DNA from: an uncultured cyanobacterium
GTDB taxonomy: Bacteria; Cyanobacteriota; Cyanobacteriia; PCC-6307; Cyanobiaceae
Assembly: GCA_903858015.1 (NCBI GenBank)
Contig: CAIOGZ010000003.1
Coordinates: 1 to 36,267, forward strand
Length of the DNA: 36,267 bases
Reading direction: 5' to 3'
Below are positions 25,437-36,200 of the stretch, one piece after another. Under the pieces are notes generated by a model. It saw only the letters and a program-made list of their open reading frames with translations, was not told the origin of the DNA and did no database searches. Both the position numbers and the translations under genes were made by a program. Position 1 is the stretch's first letter; every line of letters starts with the position of its first letter.

Positions 25437-25448
25437 AACCCAGCCCCA

Positions 25449-27116
25449 TCACGGCCTCCAGTCTGCCTCCAACTGATCCCCTGGCGTCTTGGTTACGAAC
25501 AGGGTATCGCGATCCAGCAGGTTCATGAATCCAACGCGGTGGCCATAGCCGTACAACAGCTCATTGATGTAGCTGTTGTGCTGGGGAATTGCGCCCCAGG
25601 CCTCAATCGCGCCGGCCAGGCGACGGCAGCTGGCCAGGTGGCGTACGGCGTGGCGGTAGCGGTTGGAGCGGGCCTGGTCCAAAATCGCCTCGATCAAGGC
25701 CCGTAGGCACAACGTGGCCGCCAAGGGTTGCTCGGCCTCCAACGCTTCAGCCACCGCGGCCAGCAGTTGTTCATCGGCACTGTCGAGTTCGGCGGGCCGC
25801 GCCAGGATCATGCGGGCGCAGCGGCGGCGATCGGGCCATTGGTGCAGAAACTCCAGGGCCGGCCCGAGATAGGGGTGCTGCAGCACGAGATCCAGCGCCC
25901 GCTCCTGCGCCTCGCCATCTTCAAAGGCCGGCAGGCGCTTGAGGTAATCGCGCAGATGCTGGTTCGATAGCCGCAGCAGGGCAAACTTCCAGCGCAATTG
26001 CTGGGCCTCGGCGCCCCGCTCCAGCTGGTCCAAGGCGGTGATGCGGGCATCGATCCAGGGCCCGGGGCCCGGCGGGGTCTGGTGCGGCAACGGCTGAGCG
26101 GCATCGAGCAGCGCAAGGGCCTCTTCGGCGCGGCCGGCAGCCGTGAGCCGCTGGGCAACGCGGGCTGCCACCAGCGGCCGCTTCAGGGCAGTGGGCTCGT
26201 GATCGCGATATTCGGCCAGGTAGGCCTCCGCATCCCCCAGGGCATCGGCGATGGCCAGCATCGCCAGGCGCACCGTCTGGCCGCGGTCGTGGGGGTCGGG
26301 ATCGAGGTCGTAATCTTCATCGTCTTCTTCATAAGCTGATTCGCTTTCATCATCGTAACCTGATTCGAAGTCAACATCGTATTCAACTTCGAAGTCTGCA
26401 TCGCCATCTGGTTTGTAATCCGAATTAAAAGTAGGTGCATGAATATAGCCATTGCCATCTTCTGCTGCTTCATCTTCTTCGCCATCGAAGCTGGCGGCCT
26501 CTCCATCCGCCTGCTTGGCGTCGCTCCTACGAGGGGGTCGCTTGGCCTCCATGATCTGGCGCAATTGCTCCAAACCTTCCGGCTTCAAGGCCTCTTTGAG
26601 GTGCTCAATCAGGTGGTCGACTCCGTCGCCCTCGTTCTCTAACAGCGCCGCTGCCACCTGCTCCGCCAGGGCCGCCGTTGACCCCTTCGCGCGGCAGGCC
26701 ACCTGTCCGAGATCGGCGCTGGCCTGGCGAAACAGCGGCAGTTCGGCGTCGTCGCTGCAGTCGCAGCGATCCTGCAGCGACGAGGCCAGATCCAGGAACC
26801 GCCACAGCAACTCCACCGCCAGATCGGGATCGTGGGCGGCAATCGACCCCACCATCGCCTGGCGCTGCCGGTCGAGATCCGCCAGCAACGCATCGCGCCG
26901 CTTCTGATCCAGCCAACTGCTGGAGCGCTCCACCGCAGCCAGCCGCTTGCGCACCTCCTGCGCCATCTCCAGCGGCCCCCGCTGCTCGGCCAACGCCAAC
27001 CGCAACGCCCGCCGCGCCGCCGCATTGCCCTCGGTGTGCTGCAGCAGCAGTTCCGCTAACCGGGCGGGCCCCAGCGCTTCCAGGTTTTTGGCATTGAGGC
27101 TGGCGCGGCCGGCCAT
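25449..27116 (-). CDS. DUF6880-like protein with acidic insert
   Basis: 555 residues from the ATG at 27116. The N-terminal 190 or so residues fit the DUF6880 family (LNAKNLEALGPARLAELLLQ, AQEVRKRLAAVERSSSWLD, DPDLAVELLWRFLDLASSL, DRCDCSDD). Residues about 290-545 are helical, TPR-like repeats typical of its C-terminal part (VAARVAQRLTAAGRAEEALALL, LVLQHPYLGPALEFLHQWPD, AVRHLASCRRLAGAIEAWG). Between them, residues about 212-282 form a very acidic stretch rich in Asp, Glu and Tyr, encoded by a noticeably more AT-rich segment at about 26290-26450. Function is unknown. It heads a minus-strand set with the small protein and the pRiA4b-like gene. Confidence 0.75.
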   Translation of the reverse strand: MAGRASLNAKNLEALGPARLAELLLQHTEGNAAARRALRLALAEQRGPLEMAQEVRKRLAAVERSSSWLDQKRRDALLADLDRQRQAMVGSIAAHDPDLAVELLWRFLDLASSLQDRCDCSDDAELPLFRQASADLGQVACRAKGSTAALAEQVAAALLENEGDGVDHLIEHLKEALKPEGLEQLRQIMEAKRPPRRSDAKQADGEAASFDGEEDEAAEDGNGYIHAPTFNSDYKPDGDADFEVEYDVDFESGYDDESESAYEEDDEDYDLDPDPHDRGQTVRLAMLAIADALGDAEAYLAEYRDHEPTALKRPLVAARVAQRLTAAGRAEEALALLDAAQPLPHQTPPGPGPWIDARITALDQLERGAEAQQLRWKFALLRLSNQHLRDYLKRLPAFEDGEAQERALDLVLQHPYLGPALEFLHQWPDRRRCARMILARPAELDSADEQLLAAVAEALEAEQPLAATLCLRALIEAILDQARSNRYRHAVRHLASCRRLAGAIEAWGAIPQHNSYINELLYGYGHRVGFMNLLDRDTLFVTKTPGDQLEADWRP

Positions 27117-27181
27117 GGCAACAAAGGGGGAGGCGGGGAACGTCTTGCTGTGATTATCAAGCAGGTAGGGCAGACAACTTC

Positions 27182-27281
27182 ATTGAGCCATTCCTCTTGA
27201 CACTGCCGATGGTGTCAGCGGCCAGCACATCTGCCATCCGGTGCCATCGCCGCGCCGGAGCAGTTTGGTGTTGCCCTGGAC
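27182..27281 (-). pseudogene. Decayed fourth copy of the 348-bp tryptophan-rich repeat
   Basis: Just after the stop of the giant gene, the minus strand continues with recognisable repeat sequence: GGCAACACCAAACTGCTCCG, then after an apparent deletion of about 190 bp CTGGCCGCTGACACCATCGG. At the stop itself the intact copies have ATCGAA and this copy has ATCTAA, so one G-to-T change (GAA to TAA) creates the stop codon. The reading frame therefore probably once ran further. Confidence 0.7.
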
Positions 27282-30200
27282 TTAGATCGTGGTGAAGGGT
27301 GTGCCGATGATGCCATCTCGGGTGGCGTCCACCTGGAAGCTTGTTTCCAGCCCCCAGGCTTTGGCTGTGTTGAAGCCATCGGAGCCATTGGAGGATTGCA
27401 AGTTCCAGTTGGCATCGAGGCTCCAGATGTGGAGGAAGTTGGATGTGTTGTTGCGCCAGAGAATTTTGTTGATGCCGCCGATGGTGTCAGCGGCCAGCAT
27501 CTGCCACTCGCTGCTGTCGCTGCCGGCGGTGGAGTTCCAGGGGGAGGTGATCTCTTGCTGAGTGCCAGTGCCGTACTCCACGAAAGCCTTGCCGTTGGCT
27601 CGCCGCAGCAGCTTGGTGTTGCCCAGGGCTTCGATCGTGGTGAAGGGGGCACCGGTGATACCATCTCGGGTGGCATCCACCTGGAAGCTTGTTTCCAGCT
27701 CCCAGGCTTTGGCTGTGTTGAACCCATCGGCGCCACTGGCGGATTGCAAGTTCCAGTTGGCATCGAGGCTCCAGATGTGGAGGAAGTTGGATGTGTTGTT
27801 GCGCCAGAGGATTGTGTTGATGCCGCCGATGGTGTCAGCGGCCAGCATCTGCCACTCGCTGCTGTCGCTGCCGGCGGTGGAGTTCCAGGGAGAGGTGATC
27901 TCTTGCTGGGTGCCAGTGCCGTACTCCACGAAAGCCTTGCCATTGGCTCGTCGCAGCAGCTTGGTGTTGCCCTGGGCTTCGATTGTTGTGTAGGGAGTGC
28001 CGGTGATGCCATCTCGGGTGGCGTCCACCTGGAAGCTTGTTTCTAGCTCCCAGGCTTTGGCTGTGTTGAACCCATCGGCGCCACTGGCGGATTGCAAGTT
28101 CCAGTTGGCATCGAGGCTCCAGCTGTGGAGGAAGTTGGATGTGTTGTTGCGCCAGAGGATTTTGTTGATGCCGTTGACGGTTTCAGCGGCCAGCATCTGC
28201 CACTCGCTGCTGTCGCTGCCGGCCGTGGAGTTCCAGGGAGAGGTGATCTCTTGCAGGGTGCCAGTGCCGTACTCCACCAAAGCCTTGCCATCGGCTCGCC
28301 GCAGCAGCTTGGTGTTGCCTTGGGCTTCAATGATGGTGTCATCGTTGAGGATCGTGCCGACGACCGCGACCGTATTTGCGATGCTGTAGCTGCTGCCGGC
28401 GGCGAGGGTGAGGGCGACGGTTTCATCCGGTTCGATCGTGACATCCGCAGTGGGATCCACGGTGAGGGTGGCGGTGGTGGCTCCAGCGGCAAAGCTCATC
28501 GTCTTGGTGGCCGGTGTGGCGGCAATGCCGGTGAAATCGGTGCCAAGGGTGGCGGTGCCGCCGACGGTGTAGTTCACCGCCAGGGCGGCGGTAGTGGGTC
28601 CTGTTCGTGAGAAGGTGTAGATGAGATTGGCGGTGCCATCTTCTGAGACGCCAGCGCTGGGTGCCACCGCCAGGGTGATCACCGGCAAGTCGTCATTGAG
28701 GATCGTTCCCACCACTGCAGCCGTGGTGCCGATGCTGTAGCCGGTGCCTGCGGCAAGGGTGAGGGCAACGATTTCATCAGCCTCGATCGTGTTATCAGCG
28801 GTTGGGTCAATAGCGAGGCTGGCTGTAGTAGAGCCTGATGCAAAGCTGATCGTTTTGCCGCTTCCAGGCGTTGCACCGGTGTAGTCAGAGTTATCGGCGA
28901 GGCCGCTGATGGCGTAGTTAACGGTTAAGGCGCTGGTGGTTGGGCCAGTCCGCGAGAATGTATAGAACAGATTGCTGGTGCCATCTTCTGTCACGGAGGC
29001 TGGCGAGACAGCCAGGGTGATGACGGGTAAGACGTCATTGCCGATCTGCGCATTGGTCAAATACGAACCGTCGGCAAAGCGCATACCAGCAAGTTGATAG
29101 TTCATTCCATTGAACCAATTACAGATTATGATCTGATCACCATTGGCGCCGACCTTGAAAATGAGATCATAAGCATTCCTCTCAATCCTGATCTCCTTGG
29201 CTGTGATACCAGTCCCAAGTTGCAAGACGTCATTTGGTTTAGCACTTGACTCATATGTGTAGACCAAATCTGCACCGTCGCCAATCATAAAGGAGTAGGT
29301 GTCCACAGAGCCAGGACCGCTATTGAACATATCATCGCCTTTTCCACCGTTCAGGGCATTGATTCCATCGCCACCGTTGAGAATGTCGTTTCCAATATCG
29401 CCATTTAGCGAATCATTGCCTTCGCCGCCATACAGAATATCATTGCCATCACCTCCATATAGTGCGTCGTTGCCGCTATAACCATTGAGCGTGTCTCCAC
29501 CTTCTTGCCCGTTAAGAATATCGTTGCCTTCATGGCCATTGAGAGTATCATCTCCCAAACCGCCATTGAGCTGGTCATCACCAAGTTTTCCATTGATTGT
29601 ATCGTTATCTTCTCCCCCTGCGAGAATATCATTGTTACTACCGCCCGTAATTTGATCATTTCCTTTGCCGCCATCAATCACAACGCTATAGGTTCCAGAA
29701 TGGCTAAAAGTATCGTTTCCATCGTAACCCAGTGCCATTTCCAGGCTGGCTTTACCCAAGTCGAGGGAAATGCCTGTTGCTGTGTTAATGATCGCGATAT
29801 CGTTTCCTAGACCACCGTTGATCAGGGTATCTTGTGCATCAATGTAGAGGTGGTCATTGCCTGCTCCTGCGTTGAGTTGATCCGCGCCGTCATCGCCGAC
29901 TAACCAATCGTTACCGTTGTTTCCTGTGAGGGTATCGTTGCCGGCTCCTCCTGAAAGAAAGACGTTTTTATTGTCGGTACTGTAAAGGGTGTCTTTTCCA
30001 CTGTTACCGATCGCTACTTGTACTTTGGCTTGGGCGAGGTTAAGGGTATGGTTAGCGGAATCGTTAAAGATGGTGAGAGAGGACGCACTATCGTTTTCGC
30101 CGATAATTTGGGTTGTGGCGGTGCTTTGGGTGGTTTTGAAGCCTGTTTGGGTGACAAGAAAGGCGACATCGGCGACTATGCCACCGGTTCCGTCGTTACG

Positions 30201-33200
30201 GGTAAAGAGGGATTGTTTACGGATAATATTGCCGTCTTGTACCGTTTCGGTGGCGAGTCCATTGAGGTTGATGCTGTTGATGCCATGTTGGGCAAGGGTT
30301 TTAAGTTCGTTGGCTTGGCTGATAGCGTCTTGGTTGAGGTCTTGCCAAACGAGGATTATGTTAAATTGGTCATCGTTGGCGGAAATAATGCCGTTTTTGT
30401 TGCTGTCGAGGGAGGCGAGGGCTTCTAGTCCTGATTTGGCGCTTCCGTCGCCGTAGTGTTCGGAGAAGAGTTCGGCAATGTTATTAATGGTTTTGTCACC
30501 GTTTAAATCAATACTTAAGATTCCATCCTTTGTCCAGGAAGTATTTTCAAGATACCCATCTTTGTCCAGATCAAAGAATATAGAAGAGGAGAGTAAGGGA
30601 GTCATTTGAATTCCATTGTTATCCAAGTCAATGACAACAGGATCAATAATATTTTGCTTATTTGTAGGTGAGTTACTGCTCTGATTATTGATAAATTCCA
30701 TTAATAAATCTAAACTTTTGTAATTATCAGGAATCAGTTTGATTTGTGTTGGTTTTTCTAATTCAGATTGAATAGCAGACTTGAGAAGTTCTATTCTTCT
30801 GACAAAGCGATCATTTGGGACATTGACCCACTTATGTTTATCGGAAATAGCCTCATATAAACCAATGAGATCATTCTTAATAATAAGAGGTTGTAAAAAT
30901 TCCCGACTGGAGGAAGTGTAGTCACCGCGATAGCGTAAATCTACTACTAAGTCTCGAATCACTGGATTTAGCTTTGTCCAATTAACATCACTTCCATATA
31001 TTTGAATAGTATCCGTTTTACCAGAAATCCGTTGAACATCTTGATAAAGTTTTTTCCATTCTTGATTAAAGAGTTGTTTTTGTTGCTCAGTTGTAATTTC
31101 TGGTAGTTCCTGTCTGACGGTATCAATTAAACTTTTAGCATCAACACCATTAACTCCAGCAAATTTAGAAAATTTTTCGGCATCTGCTTGAGAAAAACCA
31201 ATAGCTATAAAGTCTGCGATAATTTGCTCTTTTGTATGTTTTCCTAAGTCATAGCCACGTCCGACAGTAATTCCTGAAACTCCACCTGGATAATGTGGAA
31301 TACGAGAGTGATATTTGCCCCCTTCCATGCCCTCTGCGTCAAAAGTTATTTGGCCATTCTCCACTGTAGATGAATATAGTTTATCTGCAAATTCTAACTG
31401 AGCTTTAATTGAATTAATGGGTAAATCCTGAGTATTACTTGCAAGTAAAATACGGTGAGCGTTAAACCACGCTTTTTCAGACGGATATTTTTGCAATAGA
31501 TATTCTATAACAGAATCCTTAATTGCACTAGGCAAACCATCCAAAGAGTTATTCATCTCAGAAAAAGAAGATGACGTATCAATTTTCTCTGCTATTTGAG
31601 TTATATTTTCGCTAATAGTTTGATAGCCAACAAGTATTTTGTTTTTTTGGTTGTCAGTGTAGTATATTTTGCCATCATCGCTAACCGTTAATTGATCAGG
31701 GTAGACATTGTATTTATTCGCTATTGCGACGATTTCTGGATTGTAAATGGCATCATAGACCCAGCCACGGATATCATCTTTCCATATATCTAAAGCATCA
31801 TTAAAACTGGACAACCAAGTTTGCCAGTCTCCTTTTTCATTAGCTTTGACAACCAAGCTAGTAGTCTCAATTGCTTTGTGAATATTGTCAATATCATTGG
31901 TATTTAAAATTAAATCTTTATCAACTAATCCTTTCAGCTTACCATCCAAAACTTTTAGTGTTTTGCTAACATTTGTTAAAATCGTGCCAATGGTAGGATT
32001 TTCATAAATATGAAAGACTGCCTCACGCAGTGTGCCAACTTCTGAATAGCTTAAGCCTAGAGTATTCTCGATATAGTTTTTAAGATTATTGTAGTACCCT
32101 TTAAAATCTTCGAAAAGATTATTAACATCATCAAAAATGTCTGAATTGCTGTTATTCTGATCTAGTCCACTATCCTGAGAACTGTCAAAGTCAAAATTTT
32201 GATCAACTACATCGGCAATTTCTCCGATAGCTTTTATTGCTTTAATCCATTCTTTATTGTCAATTAATTGGAATGTTTGATAGACATTAGATGACACTTG
32301 GCCGGCTGTTAGCACAACTTTTAAATTGAATAAATTGTCACTGAGGTTGTCACCAGTCAAATCCTGTACAAAGTTATTAGCAATTTTTCCTGATATTTGT
32401 GCAATGGATTGAAAGACACCACCTAAGTTGCCATCATTAACAGCGTTAATTCCTTGATAGGTAGTAACAGATAGCTGTCCCGCCGTAATCAATGCTTTTT
32501 CAAAGTTAGAAAAGTTCTTGGTATTACCAAGTGTATCATTGACCCCTAAACCGTCAATTGTAACAACATTCGCCACTCCTTGAATGGCTGCAAGAAAAGC
32601 TAAAGTATTATCACCAGATTGGATGGCGCGATAGGAATTATAAATACCCTCCAACCCGGATTTAAAGGCTTCCAAATCTTTCAAGGTAGGCAATAAAGTA
32701 TTATTTAGATCATCAAAAGCAAATGTTGCCTCCCATAAGGCATCAAAGTCATTGGCTTTTTCTGCCACATCAATTGCTTTATCTGCGTTGGCAAGTTCTG
32801 ACTGTATATTACTAATTTGATAATTGACAACAGCCATTGCTGCATTGAAAATTGCTCCTCCCCAATCTCCGTTATAAGCTGCTTGAATTGCACTAATTGC
32901 ATTACTAGCAACGGTTAGTGTTGCTCCAATAGAAGCCAGGGTTGAAGCTGATGTGTATAAACCAAGTGTTACGCCGCCCGAAAGAACTGCACCCGCAATA
33001 GCGAGTATCATCGTTGCGGTTCCCAAGGTTTCATTGACAAACGCTTTCTTTCTTACTTTTCGTTCGGCAACTCGGCCATCAATAATTTGGCCAATAATCT
33101 GTTTCGATTGTTTAGCCAGCTCGCTGGATAGATCTACCGCACCCTGGGCATAACCAATCTGATACAGAACCTGTAGATATTGCTGATTAACGCCTTCAAA

Positions 33201-36200
33201 TTTGTCACCTAATGACTGACTGGTTTGGATTTGATCATAGAGAGCTTTCGCTGCTCCTTTGAGATCCGTTTCGGATTGCGTCAGAATCCCTGTTAATTTG
33301 GTTTCTTCCGCATCCAGTTGGATGAGTTGGGTTTGCAGGCGATTGGCCTCAGTAATCAGTGCAGTGGCACTCTTGAGCAAATTATCCTGAATGTTGACGG
33401 CTTCTTCACCTTGCAGAGCCTTATGTAGATCAGCAGTCGTCGCGGCTAAAAGGGTTTTAAGGCTTTCGGGTAGGCCAGGTTTTTGTTTAAAGCTGTCTAA
33501 AAAACTCAGGACACCAGCTATATTGCCCTTATATTCGGCCAGTATGACAATATCCTCGATCGGTTGCAATCCGAGGTCAGTGCGTAGCTCATTAAGGGCT
33601 TTTTGCCAGGCATCTTCGGCTTGTAGTTGATTTAACTGCTCTAGCTTAGCAATCGCAGAGGCTTGGTCGCGGTTAATATCTGCCCGTTGTTTGTTGTAGA
33701 TCGCTTTGAGGGTATCATCCAGGGCATTCTGACGATTTTTGGCAAATTCCTGTTCGAGTTGAGCTTGAGCGAGGTTAAGTTTTTGAACTTGCAGAACCTG
33801 GACGAGGGTTTGTTCTGTCCAACCCCTTAGATATTGCAGAGCATCAATGCGTAGATCGACGATTTGGACTTGTTGTTCAAGGCCTTTAATGTCGCCAGTT
33901 GCTTTATCAATCTCGATTTGGAGCTTATCCCGTTCCAGTTGGGTAACGGTTTGATGGGATTTGATGCGGTCGATCTGATCTTCGGCAGCATTTTTTACCC
34001 CACTAAATTGATTGGCCTGTTGTTCGGCCTGATGCTCTAATGCCCGATACTTGAGCATTTCTTGATAATAATAATCGGCCTTTTGGGCATCTTCAGGACG
34101 CGCGATACCCCCCGCACAACCTCCTCCCTTATCACTCATCAAGTCCCGATAGTCTCGGAAATAGATTTCGGCGGCGGTGGCAAAGTTTTGGTTTTTAGCG
34201 GCTTCTAGCAAGGCCGCAGCCTGTTGGCTGCCTGCTTTTTTTGCCTCTTCGAGACGGGTTAGCAGTTCGGTTTGCAGGGTATTGAGTTCATTTTGTTTTT
34301 CGGTGGCTTTGAGGGTATAATTTTCTTTGAGTTCAATAGTAGCAATGAGCGTTTGAAGGTTTCCTTGTTTATTTTGGATTTCCGTCAGATATTGATCGTC
34401 TTGCAGTTCCAGAAATTTTTGCAGGTCTTGGAGAGAAGATGACAGAATAATGCTGTTTTCTTCGGCTTGTTTGGCCAGTTTTTGGACTTCAATCAGAGTT
34501 TTTTGGGTATCGGTGAGTTGATCCTGAAGGTTGGAGTAGTCATCATCGGGGTTTTGGATCGTGGCCAGCAGGAGTTGATGTTGGGTTTCAACAAGATTTT
34601 TTTGGGTATCGAGGAGGGAAATTTTCTGGGTGAGAGCCGCTTTTTGGGCGGTAAGGATGGTTTGTTTATGGGTCAGCAGGTTAAGGGTTTGTTGGATTTG
34701 GACAATTTTGGTTTGATTGTCGGCGGAATAGTTGGCTAGGTTGATGGCATCGGTGTTGAAAACGCCTGAGAGCAGGGGAATAGATTTGAGTTGGTTCTCT
34801 AGGCTGGTTTTTAGTGTAACGGTTTCGGTGATTTCGGTATCGAGGGCGGTATCTTCCTGAGCAACCCAAGCGCAGCTATTGGCAATCTCTTTTAGTAGGC
34901 TTTGGGTCTGGGTTTCGAGGGTAGCGGTACGTTTAACGACATCGGTGAGGGCGGTCTGATAGGTTTGGCGGCTAGTTTCGTAGTCGCTTTGGGCTTGGGT
35001 GGTTTCGGTTTTTGCTTTTTCGGCGGCGGTTTGGGCAGCAGTGAGTTGACTTTGGAGGGTGGGCAGAAGTTTTTTATAGGTGTCGAGTTGTGCCTGTTCG
35101 TCGGCTTGTAGGCTTCTTTGGGCTTCGAGCAGTTGAATTTTGGCAATAAATTCGTTGAGAGTTATGTCCGCTTCATCTGCGACGGCATTAGCCTGTTGCC
35201 ATTGGTTAATGAGGCCATCGGTCAGGTCTCTTTGGTGGGAATCGTTAGTGATTTGTTTGTCAAGACTGACAGCATACTCGCGTAGGGTTTCGGCTTGTTT
35301 GGTGTAGGCATCCCAAATGATCCAGTAGTGGTCAACATGGACAACGGTAATTGATTTGTTTTTGCTGCCTCCATGCCAGTTTGTTTGTTTGTAGCTACGG
35401 GTTTCAAACCAGGTGGGGCCTACTTTGCGGCTTAAATCCCAATTAAGTTGGGCTTGTTCTGCGTACCATTGGGCTTGTTTGAGAGCGCCGGAGGCATTGG
35501 CTTGATTGTTGCTGATTTCGTTTTTGAGGTTGGTAAATTGGGTTTGGCTATCATTGAGTCCTTTAGTGATTTGAGTTTTGAGGATGGCGAGGGTGGAGGC
35601 GTTGGTTAGGTCGGGATAGTATTTGTTACGGAGAGTATCTAAACTCATTTTCCAATGATCGCCATAACCGATGGATTTTAAAAGTTTGTGTCTTTCTGGA
35701 ACGGAAAAATAGATATTAAAATTGTTGATTTCATTATCATCCCACCCACTTTTTTCTTGACGAATAAAATCATCTGATCCATCGCCATTATAGTCGCCGG
35801 TTATTATATTTACACCATAATCAAATCTCAACCAATCTTGATAGACTCCGCCTTCAGGCGTAATAATATCAAAATAACCATCTCCGCGAGAATAATAGAC
35901 CTGAAAACTAACAATTAGATCATCATCCCAGTTTCCCTTTTCTTGACGTATAAAGTCAGTTTTTCCATCGCCATTATAATCGCCAGGAATGATATTAACA
36001 CCATCATCAAATTTGAGATATCGTTGATAATCAATATTATTGGGAGTGATGACATCAAAATAACCATCACCACGAGAGAAATAAACTTGAAACGTAGCAC
36101 TTTCATCGTTATCCCAGTTTCCTTTTTCTTGTCGGATAAAGTCAGTTCTTCCATCGCCATTATAATCGCCAGGAATGATATTAACACCATCATCAAATTT

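Noticed and set aside
27285-28332. CRISPR-like array because of regular repeats
   Set aside because: The 348-bp period is in frame and encodes clear protein domains; no short repeats with unique spacers.
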